Notes: generated from the letters alone by a model not told the origin. 64,000 nucleotides of DNA from Archegozetes longisetosus (GCA_018873245.2 JAEMBT020000001.1:4682001-4746000), one strand, 5' to 3'; positions 36,316 through 48,658 are shown, counted from the stretch's first letter. A program made the numbers and translations.

Positions 36316-37424
36316 AGGAATATCTTATAGAAGGATGTGATTTATGTCAGACATAACAATGTAATTGTTCTACATTTCAAGTTCATATTCATATCTAGCT
36401 CTCATAATAAGTCGATTAGTGAACAAAAGTAGTATTTAATCATCTTCTTCTTATAATGATATCTTGAATGGCATTGTGTTCAAAAATATTAGTCTAACTC
36501 TTCAAATTTTAAATTACATTAAATCAAATTTTTGATGCAAAATTATTTAAAGTCTGATATATATAACAATAAAAAATTGTTAATATATCAATAGCTATAT
36601 TGAACCTGAAACTATTTCAATCATAAACCGTTTATTTCATTTTAAACAATTATTACTTTATATTTCAATTCTGAATTGTATTTAAGATTAGAATTTAAAT
36701 TATAGATAACAATGCAGAAAACTTATCAATTGCTGAACATAGAATGATAAGGTACTTAGTTATTTAAGGTAAATATGAATTAGCTCTCAGTTCGTTTTAA
36801 CAACACTACTTCATGATTTACCTTAGTATAGGCAATATTGAATAATTCAGTATTGATTTAATGTGGTAAAAATTACAAGTTTGTGACAAAGTGGAGGCTT
36901 TTCCTTCTATTTCTTAGTTTTTCATTGCTTTCATTTCAAACCTAAACTATGATGGAGTTGTAGTGAATTATTCTACCGTATAGTCACAAATCCATATAAT
37001 TTGATTGGATGAAAACAGGATAAGCAAAATTCTAGAATATATAATACAATATGAAAAATGTTATTCACACCAATATAGTTCCCATATGATTGTTATTAAG
37101 CGAAAAATCTTTTAATATTTTCTCATAATCCGAAATTGAAATCATTTTTCTAGGTAAACATTTTGATGGTATTTTTTAGTTATATTACCTTATTAAATAT
37201 CAGTTTGTAAGCAAAATATATCATTATCCCTCACGATAACGATTGAAAGCATTTTATGATATAGTTCAAACTTGGGTCAATTTCTTAAAAATATTACTGC
37301 GGTAATATATAGCTAGCAATTCTTTGATCGCCTTCTAGAGCCTATTTTCTTGAAACTTCATCTAAATCCTTTTATAATTGAACTTGAGTCTTGAAGTTTC
37401 AAAATATTTTCCTTTAAATACTTA
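36316..37424. other. AT-rich intergenic, nothing recognised
   Basis: No coding frame or transposon terminus was recognised. Confidence 0.4.
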
Positions 37425-37432
37425 TTTATATT

Positions 37433-38184
37433 CAGGCTGACCACCTCTCACGCAACTCGCATGATTCTCACGCATCAGGGGGCTGACTCACGTCTCCCGT
37501 ATCGATTACTTGCGTGAGGCGAGAGTCTCACGCATTTAGAAAATTTATTTAAATTTTAAAATATATATTAGAAACCAATTTCTAAACGGGTAATTTCGAT
37601 TTGTATCATAGAATGACATGAAAACATTTAAAATACTAAATGATAAACTGTAAAGCAAAATACTATTATGTAAATTTTAAAGCTGTCAAATGTAAGTGGA
37701 TCTGAAGTTTTCCTTCAAAAATGTATGCGTAAAAGTTTAATAGATATAAAATTGCAATTGCAAGCAAAATATCTCAAATAAGGAAAAGACAAATTCAAAC
37801 AAAACTAATCATAAGTCAAATTAAAGAGTTTATAGTGTATTATCTCAGATCTGTATGAATTGTGTTCAAATGAAGAAATAACGGGATGCCGATAGAAGTC
37901 AAATGAGTATTGATTTGGTTAGAGCAGAAATCTGAATAAAGTCTAGCGTTGAGTTCGCTGATTACATTTCAAAGAATTTCAATTAAAAGGTGCAAAATCT
38001 AATAAAAGTACACTTCAAATATAGTTAATTATTCGCTTGTAATTGATGTAATTCTCAGCACTAAAAGTTTTATGTAACTGGAGTTTAAAATTGATTTATC
38101 TCAGCAATTTCATCGAAAAATCGCTTACTCCCGCCTTTGTATCAAAATCTCACGCAAGTGACCTGAACCGAGGTGGTCAGCCTG
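37433..38184. mobile_element. hAT-type non-autonomous element with 8-bp target duplication
   Basis: Ends are CAGGCTGACCACCTC and its inverse GAGGTGGTCAGCCTG, 15 bases perfect. The flanking 8 bases TTTATATT are identical at 37425-37432 and 38185-38192. Subterminal regions carry repeated CTCACGCA motifs in both orientations. It is 752 bp with no transposase frame. An 8-bp duplication, CA..TG ends and subterminal repeats fit the hAT superfamily. Confidence 0.85.
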
Positions 38185-38353
38185 TTTATATTATTAATGT
38201 TTAACATGTTGACGTAATTGTTTTCGATTTATAAAAACTTTTTTATATAATTTTAATGCGTATAACGATCAAAATTTTTATACCGTTTAATATGTAAAAC
38301 CAATGAATAAACTTTTTTGAAGTGCAATAAAAATTTGTTTAAAGTATATTTAG

Positions 38354-38506
38354 AATGAATCACTTAAGAAGCCAAACAATAATGGAATCATTGATTCACA
38401 TACAAAAGATTTAATAATTGAATTTGGAGAAGAGTCATGTAATGAATATGGTTCAGATGATTCATTTTCTGAAATTTTATTGCATTATAATAACGATGTT
38501 AATTAA
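38354..38506 (+). other. orphan exon-like acidic frame, unidentified
   Basis: After TATATTTAG (a possible acceptor) a 51-codon frame runs to TAA. Its composition is protein-like: KDLIIEFGEESCNEYGSDDS then FSEILLHYNNDVN. It resembles an acidic cytoplasmic tail more than transposon sequence. No start codon or upstream exon was found. It may be a terminal exon or gene fragment stranded among transposons. Confidence 0.25.
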
Positions 38507-38631
38507 CTAGAACATGATTAGATCAGTTTTGCAAGTTTTCCAAAATTAGTGTTCTTTCAATATTTAGCCATTCAGTGGACTCTTGTTTTTATTGTATGGA
38601 TTTTCGTTGAATGATTTGAATAATATAAATA

Positions 38632-38980
38632 TTGGTATGTTTGACGGGAGCTCGGAATGGATATCAAAAACAGAATTTTATTGAAATTTTTTTACAAATT
38701 ATTTAAAAGTAGTCCCCATAGCCCGAATACACCGATTCATTCTGTCCTCCCACTTCTCGTACACCCGACGCCACTCTTCCGGAGTTATGCTTTCAATTAA
38801 AAATTAGATAAGAACTAGACATGACTAGACTTTGATTGATCACCAAAAATAAACAATTAGAGGCAGACGACTAAAATTTTGTGTGCGAAGTTCAAACACA
38901 TTATATTAATTAAAAACATTAAAACAATTATTCTAAAATTTTTTTTCATTCCCATTCCGAGCATCCATCAAACATACCAA
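38632..38980 (-). mobile_element. mariner-family remnant with terminal inverted repeats
   Basis: Begins TTGGTATGTTTGACGG and ends with the inverse CATCAAACATACCAA, each flanked by TA. The inverted repeats are about 29 bases with a few mismatches. It is 349 bp and retains only the very end of a transposase, so most of the element was lost by internal deletion. Confidence 0.8.
38699..38793 (-). pseudogene. mariner transposase C-terminal fragment
   Basis: Read on the minus strand it gives ITPEEWRRVYEKWEDRM then NRCIRAMGTTFK and a stop. Mariner transposases typically end with a W..R...CI.A.G.YF pattern, which this matches. About 30 codons survive; catalytic residues are absent. Confidence 0.65.
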
Positions 38981-39341
38981 TAGATATTTTTTCCTAAAAA
39001 TGCTTACTATGAGTCAATTCTTGAGAAAATTCATCAGTTATGATGAATATTTTGTAGTTTACAAATTGTTGAAGAATTTCACTGTATATTTTCAAATGTA
39101 GGTCAAGTGATTATATTTTCATAAAGCAAATTTTGTGCTATATTTACTGAAATCCGATTTTTATATAACAATCTTATTAATTATTTTGGTAATTTTATTG
39201 TTTAGTTATGAAATAATTTTGATGTTTCAATCAATTAACGTCAACTGAAACAGGACGTTAATAAATAATATTAATTCTGTGATCTATATCTATGTCTTAT
39301 TTTTTAGATAAAATAAAATACTTTTAAAGTATTTACATATA

Positions 39342-40968
39342 CACTTACTCACAGAATTTTTTGCACAAACTTTATATAAAATTAAAAATGATATATCTCG
39401 TAAAGTATTTGATATTATCTGAAAAGTTTTATAGAGATTTAAACCGTATTTATTCTAATTTTATTGATTAATAGCTTTATATTATATATACAGCTATTAA
39501 CTGTTTTAATAATTAATAATCAAATTTTAGTAATGTTTTGTCTTCACAAAATTATTTGCACAAAATTTAGGCCTTAAATTTCTAGACATATTTTTGCAAG
39601 TTAATAAGATGTTGGGCCTCCTTTGTTCTTGATGACTTCCTCCAATCTTTTAGGCATCGATTCAACCAATTTTCTAGTTATTTCAGGTTCAATATTTGAC
39701 CAGATGTCTGTGATAGCTTTTTTGAGATCTTCTCTGTTTTTAATATAGTAAGTCCTAATTTTTCTATCGATTTCTGACCAAAGATGTTCAATTGGGTTTA
39801 GATCTAACGAATTAGGAGGCCAATCTAATTTAGGAATCCGCTTTTTGGCGAAAAATTGGTTAATAAGACTGGCGGTGTGTTTTGGATCGTTATCTTGCTG
39901 AAATTTAAATTTTCGTTTTGCAACATTAAAACCTAATTTTGCTGCAGAAGACAATAGATTGCGGTCCAAAATGCCTTCATAGGTTTTTAAAATCATAATA
40001 CCATCAATAAATTCGATATTTCCGACACCGTTTGCGGCCATACACCCCCAAACCAGTACCGACCCACCACCATGTTTTATAGTTGCCCGTAAACATTCTA
40101 TATTAAACACTTCTCCAGGTCTTCACCATACTAAAATACGTCCATCAGATCCAAAAATATTGAATTTTGACTCGTCGGATCATAAAATTTGGTTCCAGTA
40201 CTAGATAGACTTACCTACATGTTCGCGCGCGAAAGCCAACCTCCTTTTCTTGTTTTTATCATTAATGAACGGCTTCTTTCTCGCCACCCGACCGTTCAAA
40301 CCTTTTTTTCTAATAACCCGACGGATAGTTTCTGGACTTACGGACTTTCCCGTGTCCACGAGAACTTGTGCGGCGACCTTTGCGGCGCTTATTCGCCGGT
40401 CGTTTAAAACAGTTCTCAAAACTTTGCGCTCCTCTCTATTATTAAGTATCTTTTTTCGGCCTCTTCCCTGAACATTGGCCACTCCCAAACCTTTGCGATA
40501 CTTTGTCCATATATATTGGACTGTTGAAAAGGGTATATTTAAGATTGCAGCCACTTCACGAACTTTTTTGCCATCCGACATGTGTCGGATGACAAGATCT
40601 CGTTCGGAGATCGACCACTCTTTTCTTTTAGCTACCATAGAAGTAAATTAGGTGTCAAAATTTAGGTATATAGTATGAGAATTAATACATGCACTAAACG
40701 ATTAAAATACACTTTTCAATTAAGCACAATTAATAAATTAAAATTTTGTGCAATCAATTTTGTGATCCGAAAAATGTATGACTTGTAAACAAATGTGACT
40801 AACATGACGATAAGTTTATCTGTTTTAAATGACCGATATATCGTTTTAAAGTTTAAAAGATAAGGTTTAAAATAATATCAAATACTAATATGTTAATACT
40901 TAATCTTCAGATATAATTGATTATTAAAAAGTTTTAGCGCGCTGTGCAAACATTTTTGTGAGTAAGTG
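39342..40968 (-). mobile_element. full-length Tc1-like transposon (fossil)
   Basis: Ends are CACTTACTCACA and its inverse, each next to TATA. Within each end a second copy of the TCACAAAATTxxTTGCACAAA motif occurs about 200 bases in (39548 and 40741), the paired-direct-repeat layout (IR/DR) of many Tc1 elements. Length 1627 bp. The transposase runs on the minus strand and contains three stops. Confidence 0.9.
39601..40638 (-). pseudogene. Tc1-like transposase with three in-frame stops
   Basis: One uninterrupted frame of 345 codons, a usual Tc1 length, is broken only by stops at 40201-40203 (TAG), 40180-40182 (TGA) and 40123-40125 (TGA). The N-terminal half has two helix-turn-helix regions with a GRGRKK hinge. 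The first catalytic Asp lies in SDESKFN between the stops. The second is in QQDNDPKHTA and the last Glu in NPIEHLW, with 34 residues between them (DD34E). The absence of frameshifts suggests fairly recent death. At least two of the stops fit single-base changes. Confidence 0.9.
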
Positions 40969-43122
40969 TATATGAATAGTTGCGAACTATTCCCTTAATT
41001 TTGAGAACTTTTCTGAGAATTATGTTTATGAGAGTTTATCAGCAAAGGGTTAAGTATGAGAAATAAAACGTTTTTAACCTAACGATCGTATTTTTAATAC
41101 TCGTTGCTATTGCAATGCATATTGTCATTGCATTTCATTTAAATGGTGCTCTATCTATTAATTTATATCTTATAGTTTCTGCTCTGAAAATATTTAACAT
41201 TAGTTCTTATGTCTATTGTCTTATCAAACTTAGTATTAATGATAGAATAACTACTTAGTAAAGAAGAAAATTTTCAAAATTTTTGCTCCCATTCTCATCC
41301 CAATTCTACCCAAAGCTTAAAATTTGTTTCCATTCCCATTTCCACTACCATCACATCTTTATAATATTATTATTATTTATCAGAAGTCAAATTAAAGAGA
41401 ATGTCTTTAAATAAATTTTATTACTTTTGGGTAAAGAATGTTTAAAATTTTAAAAATCCCACTCGACTTTCATCTAATTAAAAATCTATTCCATTCCCAT
41501 TATCATCCCCATAGAAGATGGGATTCTCTACTCTACCGCTTAGTTCGTTCAATAAATACACGAAAAGCTTAACATTTTTAATGCAAATCGAAAAGCCTAT
41601 TGAGACGTTAGAAATGAAAAAATAATTTAATTGACTTAATGCGAAGCTTTTAATCTATAGAAATATTCTTTCCACAAAATTATTTCAAATTTAATAAACA
41701 CACAATTTATCTGAAGTTGAATATAAATTGAATGGCGAAGATTCATTACAGTAATATAGAAAATTTTGAGAGTAACGTCACAAACAAAAATTAGTTCGCG
41801 AAAACCGAATTTTCTACTCCAAAAATTAATTGGATAAAAAATTAAAGAATAAAAGGAAAAAATGGAAGACTAAATTATTTAATAGTGTCGATAATTTTAT
41901 AAAATTTATTCTCAAAACTTTTTGATGAAAATAAAATTTCTTTTATAAATTAAAATTTCGATTTAAAATATAAAATTAATAATTTCAGTTGCAAGTTTTA
42001 AATTCAAAAATTATACTTAATTTTCAATTTGAGTAAGAAATATTATAGATTACTATCGACTAATATTTAAAAAAAAATTTTTCATATAGAACTTTATAGT
42101 TATGACTTTTTGCCTAAGCTTTAAAGCAAGAAAGTTCTATACTGAAAATCATATCCTTAGATCTTAATGTTATAAATGGCTTAGCATCAATTTGAGATAA
42201 AAATTTAAGTTCCATAAGTTTCTTGTTTGAATAATTTATAATAATTTTGGAATTAAGATGCAATTGGTATCGAATGCTAAACTTCAAAGCCATTTTTTCG
42301 TGAACATAAATTTTGCATTTGGAACCTAATAGTCTTTAAGCGGTATTTTAAATATTCCGTTATTTATTTCAAAGTCTCAAAACTTAAATTTGTGGTTTGG
42401 CTAAGATTGCATAAAGATTGAAGTTAAGGACTTTTGATAAAATATTTTTTTAAATAATTTGATCATTATTAAAATATATACTATAAAAGTTTATTATATA
42501 AGAGCTTTAAATCAAATTAGAATACTTGTCATAATACTATATACTCTGATGTGTTATTCAAGTCACAACTTCCATTAATGCATTATATTGATCAATTTTT
42601 AAAAATTCATAACTTGAACCTTACGGTAAATCATTAAAGAATGACTGCTTTTAATGTGCTGAATGGAAAATATGCATCAATTTTTTTACAAGAATTTTAC
42701 ACATGTTTACCAAAAGTTCAACTTTAGCTGACCTCGATTCTTATCTATCTCGAATTATTTTCATTTTAATTATCGATAAATAGTTCAGAATTTATATAGA
42801 AAACTTATTCATCTTAAGTTAAAATTTTGCATTAAACCAGTTTTTAAAGTGCGTCTCAACTTTTGCATCAAGTCTTAAACACATAAATTAAAGGGATTAT
42901 CTATAAATGATCTTTTATATTACAAGGAGAAAATTAATAGGAAGAAACACTCAATCTAATTTATATTCATAGGACAATATGGGTCAGTGTGTTTATTTAA
43001 ATCATGTCCTTATAATTAAATTCACTGAAAGTTATAGATCTTGTTTGAATGTGGTAATCATATAGTTAAAGAGTGATTTTATCATTTGATTGACAAACGA
43101 TTTGAAAGAGCTTAAGTTTATA
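40969..43122. other. AT-rich intergenic, nothing recognised
   Basis: The stretch 41280-41530 contains several CCCATTCCCATT-like runs that may be an old repeat. No gene is supported. Confidence 0.4.
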
Positions 43123-43503
43123 CAGTAGAACCTCGTTGTTTTGAACCCGCTTTTTTCAACAAAATTTATACAAAATAGCGAGTCTTCAAAATAGCCGGTA
43201 TGTTGAAAAATGCTCGAAATAAAGATTTCACTCAAATTGCAATATTTGAATGATTAAGACTAATATTTTATTTAGAATCGGGTTCAGGTTTGAGGTTTGT
43301 ACACGAAACTTTGGAACCTGAACTGCTCAGTCGTCCTAACAATAATGATTTTTTGTGAAAATTTAATGTGTTATTATATGTTGAAACTATTTGACAAATA
43401 TTTCAAAATAAAGAAGTGCACAACGATATAGACTGATGTTTAGATTGGTTCAAAATACTGAGTAATTCAAAATAAGTCGTTTCAAAATATCGAGTGTCTA
43501 CTG
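43123..43503. mobile_element. pogo/Tigger-type MITE
   Basis: Begins CAGTAGAACCTCGTTGTTTTG and ends in the inverted CAAAATATCGAGTGTCTACTG, flanked by TA on both sides. CAGTAGAACCTCG-like ends are common in pogo/Tigger relatives. It is 381 bp; the 67-codon minus-strand frame over its left end is not a gene. Confidence 0.75.
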
Positions 43504-43700
43504 TACTAAGATGACATTTACCGACGTTTATATAAAAAATACGTTTACATTGGTAAACTTATTAAACTTTAAAACAATTTTAATTGATTTTATCAATGTA
43601 AGAAATCTGCGTTAAATAAAAAATAGCCTCTACTTTGCGAACGATTTTTTGCACATTTCATGGATTTACTAACTGTAAATTACATGGTTTTCAAAAGGAC

Positions 43701-43709
43701 TATATAAAG
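43701..43709 (+). promoter_or_regulatory. TATA box of the cuticle-like gene
   Basis: TATATAAAG lies 94 bases before the first ATG, allowing a 5' UTR of about 65 bases if transcription starts about 30 bases downstream. Confidence 0.55.
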
Positions 43710-43802
43710 TGATTTTTTAAATCAGAATCTAGTGAATGGTTCATAGAAAATAGTGATAACAACGATTCACTAAACTTTGGTAGACTTTTCTTAAGAGTCA
43801 AA

Positions 43803-45476
43803 ATGCTTGTAAAGGTATGGGCTTTTACTTTCTCTGACTTAAATTTATTTTATTTTCTTAATCTGACAACTTTTGGGAATTAGTTCACAATTGATCTGAA
43901 TTTTCCAGAGTTCGAGTTTTTTCTTTGATATTAAATGGTTATATATTAAATGGTTATATATTAACTTCTAAATATTAATGACTAAAACATTTACTGTCTG
44001 AGGTACGTGTTTCACAAATTTAGAATTGTATAAAGCTTGTAACAAATATGAGTTTTATCGAACCACTGAGTAATTGAAGTTAGCCACAGATTCGTTTAAT
44101 GTTCAAAATTATTATTAAAAGTTTTATTGCGAAAGATATTAATTTGTAAATAATTATTTAATCTATTTTAAAGTTTATTCAGTAAAGTAGCAAGAAATGA
44201 TTATCAAATCTACGCTAAACAATTAATATTTATTTAGAATTGGAAAATCTAAATAACTATTGTCTAAATTTTCGTATTTCGCTCTGACAAATAGCAAACT
44301 TCTAAGCAGGCTCTTAGATAATTTTTTTAAGAGATAAAAGTCTTAAGTATTACAGAACTCTAATGGGTGATGATGTTTCTTAGCGATTCTATAACTAATT
44401 AACAATTTCCGACTTTGTCAATAAGACTTAATCCTTTTGTTATATGAAATTCTAAAAATCGCAATTAAAGTGGATTCTTCAAATGATTTTTGTGAAATTA
44501 CAAAATTGATTTACTCTAATCACCTATTAATTAAAACAAAGACATTGATTATGACAATTCTTGTATTTACACAATATCTCTTTAAAAATTAGATACTAAT
44601 TTTCGTTCTTGCTGTGAAATATGCTAAATGTCAATACGCAGGAACTGCTGCAATTGCCAGAGGAACTACTGCAATTTCCGGAGGAACTGCTGCAATCGCC
44701 GGAGGAACTGCTGCAATCGCCGGAGTAACTGCGCTTGGCGGAGGAACAAGATCTCCTCCTTCTCCTCCGAGACGTACAGATCAGCCTAACTATTTCCGTC
44801 CAGATAATTTTTCGACGAATACTCATTCTGGCTAAATACTGCCATACGCTGTCGTCGTTACTTTGAGTAAAACTATAGACTACAGATCCGTTCCATACTC
44901 GGCTCAACCAATTGTCCCACAAGTAGTAAATGTGCCACCAAGTGAACAACCCGTGCAACTTAACTTTTTATCGAAATCAAGTCCACTAATTATTACTCAA
45001 CAACATATCCCAGGTATTGATTTTGTCTAGAATTCAATTTGTCGTCTTATATTGGTCAAATTTGTATGAACTAATGTTTAATAGGAGGACCTGGACAAGT
45101 GCAAGTCACACAATCCGAAGATGAAGTTCATAGACTCATTCACACTGTAACCAAACCTGTGATTCAAGAAGTGATTGAAATCATCCAACCGTATAGACAA
45201 CTCAGACAACAGATCAATCCCGTTGTAGAACAGGCAAATACTATTGTCGCACAAGGAGAAGGCCCAAGACTCAACGGTCTCTTATCAGGTATTCTCGAAG
45301 GCACTGGTGTTCTTAGATCCGGCCATATCGCCACCACTGATCTTAGACTCGGCGTTGCTACTCCAGTTGTCGGTGTCGGAGGTTTGAGAGTTAGAGGAGT
45401 TTACGAAACCGGTTTAGGTCTCAGTCCATATAGAACTGGTTTCAGATCTGCGATATTAGGCGGACGACGATATTAA
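43803..45476 (+). CDS. secreted cuticle-like structural protein
   Basis: Exons 43803-43814, 44593-44773, 44879-45013 and 45085-45476 give 239 aa. Exon 1 encodes only MLVK; exon 2 continues ILIFVLAVKYAKCQY, completing a signal peptide. A signal peptide split after four residues is typical of arthropod cuticle protein genes. Next come four 7-residue repeats (GTAAIAG and variants, 21-bp units from 44641) and a Pro/Ser stretch. The last exon holds a conserved-looking block (VTKPVIQEVIEIIQPYRQ) and a Gly/Arg/Tyr-rich end (ILGGRRY). The middle intron (GTACAG..CTATAG) is inferred because reading straight through meets TAA at 44833-44835; it restores phase exactly. Without it the protein would end after 80 aa. 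Such blocks occur, as far as I recall, in mite secreted proteins; the exact family is not established. Confidence 0.65.
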
Positions 45477-45500
45477 CCTGGTTCTAATACATCAGTTTTC

Positions 45501-45506
45501 AATAAA
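45501..45506 (+). terminator. poly(A) signal of the cuticle-like gene
   Basis: AATAAA 25 bases after the stop codon, with ACATGAGTGG downstream. Confidence 0.6.
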
Positions 45507-46579
45507 CTTATGATTTTACATGAGTGGAATCGGTTTTAGTTATTCATCCAATTTGAAAGCAATTCAGAGCAAAAATTTTAATTAATTTGTAAAAACTACA
45601 AAATTTATTGTAAATTATAGATTTCTACCCCCAATACCGCAACTCTATTACATTAAAAGTTGATGACTGATATGATCGTGTTTTCCTATTTAAAAATTTT
45701 GAATTTTATCAAACTAATCAAATGTACCATATCTAATCAATTGTTAAAAAAGTTGTCAAAAAACTCATCAATAACTCAAATATAGAGTGAACTTTTGATG
45801 AACTGTTGAAATTTAATTTTCTGATAGTTTACATTTGTTTTAAATTATGCTAAACTTTAATTCAATTAATTAACTAGTTTAAGCTCAGATAATATTCAAA
45901 TAATCAACTCAACGAGAGTAAAAAGTTTAAAAAGTTTAATAAGAGTTTTTATACAAACATGTACTTAATATCATTGTGTTGTTTCTGAAAACTCTCTTTC
46001 GATAACATTATTGAAACGGGGTTTTAGAACTCAGCTAATGATATAAAGTGCATAGAATTAAATACGAAAAGAAGCTTTTCGCATTAAATAGTATTTTAGA
46101 ACCTGTTTTAATAAACACTACAGTTGGGTCAATAAATTAGCGAAAGTGAAAATAATTCTCCACAAACTTTAATCATTATATGACTCGTCATAAAAGTTAT
46201 CAGAAATAATATTCAAGTAAGAAACTTTTGGATTCTCTTATCAAAATTATGTTTAAAATACTTTGTAATTACAGTAATTTTAATTATCGTTTTTGCCATT
46301 CACTCTAATTATTAATGAGACCGATTGGTAAGATATTAAAACTCATACACACATTCATGTACAGTCTTGGTTATCACCATCAAATCATTTTTGAAACATA
46401 TCAGACAAAATCGAAGTTTGTTTGCTTTCCAAAAGCTGAACATAAGTAAAGATTAAAAAGTGACTAATCTTTCAATACTTATGACTAAACTTACTTGACG
46501 TTTTAAAGTCATTAATAGACACGACTGTGTTTTGGTCAGTGTGAACTTGTTATTGCTTTGTTTAATTAATTTATTTGAA
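45507..46579. other. AT-rich intergenic containing outer palindrome homology
   Basis: No gene seen. Its segment 45870-45964 is an inverted copy of the last 100 bases of the window (see the palindrome entries). Confidence 0.5.
45870..45964. repeat. outer left segment of the giant palindrome
   Basis: TTAACTAGTTTAAGCTCAGA through ACAAACATGTAC matches the reverse complement of 63901-64000 with scattered differences. Homology stops abruptly after GTAC at 45964. Confidence 0.85.
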
Positions 46580-46765
46580 ATGGAATTCCTGAACAATACA
46601 AACTGGAGACGTGACCAACCTATTCACGAAATTGAAAGAAATCTGATATTGAACCATGGAAGGGGTCTGAAAAATCAAGAAATTGCAAATGCGATCAATC
46701 CCGACTAGTGAAGCCAAGTCTTTCTAGACAAAGCTGAAGAAAATAATCAAAGGGGAAAGTAAGGA
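46580..46765 (+). pseudogene. possible helix-turn-helix transposase relic
   Basis: From ATG at 46580 a frame reads DQPIHEIERNLILNHGRG then NQEIANAIN before a stop, and coding-like residues continue after a shift (SFLDKAEENNQRG). The pattern suits the DNA-binding start of a Tc1/mariner-type transposase. Short and decayed; weak call. Confidence 0.3.
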
Positions 46766-47739
46766 TAATTTTTAGAAAATTTCAGCAAAAAAAGGAAGAT
46801 TATTATATAGGAAAAGTGGTATTTCACTTTGTCTGTTATTCTTTACATAATTTGCGTTATTCATTTCAAAAAGTTATCTTTCTCGGATTTTGCACATTCG
46901 ATAAGTTTGCAATCTTTAAAAATGTACAATTTTCAGCAATTATTACTTTTCGTGTTCTTCAGAAAATTTTGTGAGGACGACATTTTTTAAACACATATTT
47001 TTAAATTTCAAATGTTTTGAACATGTTTAGCGGTCTTTGAATATTTAGTAAGAGAAAGTTTTCCACATCTATTGTTGTGAGAGAACGTCTACATAAAAAA
47101 CATTCAACATTATATTTATCAATTTTCTTGCGCTGACATTTATATTCGTCAAGCTTTAGCCGATTACCATCAAATTCACAAAAGATATTTTTAATTAATA
47201 TTTTAGATGCGAATAAACTTGAATCAAATCACTAAATAGAAACTTTATTTGAAATGATTGGACTTCAATACAATCCATACTTTTGAAAGACAAAACTGAG
47301 ATTCAAAGTGTATTTCATTGATTATGCACTTTAGCCTCTCTTGGGATACAGGTTTCGCAAACAATAAATACGATTTATTTCTTATTTTCTTAGAAAAAGT
47401 TAAAAATTTGTTATGTTCAAAAGCTGGACATTTTAATGCCCAGCTCTAGGTCTGACTGGAGAATGGAGACTGTCTCAAAGGTAGAGACTTGGCGACTTGA
47501 TCACGACGTTGAAACTGTTTAATAATGGTTGAATAGGCTTTATACAACTGGTATGTTTAAAACATTACAGTAGTTCACACGAAGTGTTAAAGTTTAAAGT
47601 TTAGTCATAATCTCTAATTCATTTCTTTTAAATCAATAAAATTTACAAATGATAAGAGAAATCAAACAAAAAGATAAATAAAGGACAAACACATTTAGTT
47701 TGATTGCATTATAATAATATAGCATAAGTCATAACTAAA

Positions 47740-47949
47740 CTTGTAGCATAAATTTTGGGAAAATTCCATCAAACTTGTAAATGAAATTAAGCGTCACTTT
47801 TAAGATTTAAAGGGCTATTGGCGCATGCATTGTGTAGAGTAGATTAAGAGGTTTAAAATGATATGTCATATGGCATATCATTTTAATCTCTTAATTTTTT
47901 TAAGCTTGGAAAATGATAATTTATAATTCCCAAAATTTATGCTACAAGG
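47740..47949. mobile_element. 210-bp hairpin MITE
   Basis: Outer arms TTGTAGCATAAATTTTGGGA and its inverse pair perfectly. A second inner hairpin (ATTAAGAGG..TTTAAAATGATATG around TCATATGG) lies at about 47845-47900. No target duplication identified. Confidence 0.7.
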
Positions 47950-47961
47950 TTTATTAACATA

Positions 47962-48658
47962 CAGTCATGTGGAAAAATCTAAAGCATCAACTAAATTTGA
48001 TATAGTTCTTTGGTCCTTAGTTCGATTTTGATTTCAGAAATTTTGTTTGAGTAATCATAGAAGAAATTATTTAAATAAAAAAATTTTCGAAAATTCATCC
48101 TGGTAAAATTTTTACAACAAATATTTTATAACTCAAAAACTACAAGGTATATTTCATACTTTTCAGTTCTATTTTGTAAAGCTTGGAAAGTGAGTCGATG
48201 CATGTTTCAGGAAATTATTGAAAAATTACTCATTTGATCATGGTAGTTTGTTAAACATTAATGAAATCAATACAATTCCTATATAATCGAGGTTTGATTT
48301 CTACTTTACTTTTTCCAGAAGCTATTAATTTATGAGCTTGTCGAGCTTTTCCTCTATTGCATTGATTACATTAGTGTTTAACAAACTACCATGATCATAT
48401 AAGTAATTTTCAATAATTTCCTGAAATATGTATCAACTCATTTTCTAAGATTGAATAAATAGAATTGAAAAATCTAAAATATACCTTGTAGTTTTCGAGT
48501 TATGAAATGTTTGTTGTGAACAATTTGATATGATGACTTTTCGAAATTGAAAAAAATTCCTTTCATCATTACTCAAAAACGATGTTGAAATCAAAGTCGA
48601 ACTAAAGAATAAGAAACTAGATCAAATCTAGTTGGTACTTTAGATTTTTCCATGACTA
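47962..48658. mobile_element. long-armed palindromic MITE at the palindrome edge
   Basis: The two ends, CAGTCATGTGGAAAAATC and its inverse, are flanked by TA; arms of about 300 bases are inverted copies with many small differences around a loop of about 80 bases (about 48290-48370). The 697-bp element is non-coding and of Tc1/pogo-like TA type. Only one half plus part of the loop is present at the other end of the giant palindrome (62345-62695). Confidence 0.75.

Noticed and set aside
40189-40471. Two plus-strand frames within the Tc1 element
   Set aside because: They are antisense to the transposase frame.
44596-44958. Minus-strand Ser/Cys-rich frame of 120 codons
   Set aside because: Antisense of the 21-bp repeat in the cuticle-like gene; it has no signal peptide or splice support.
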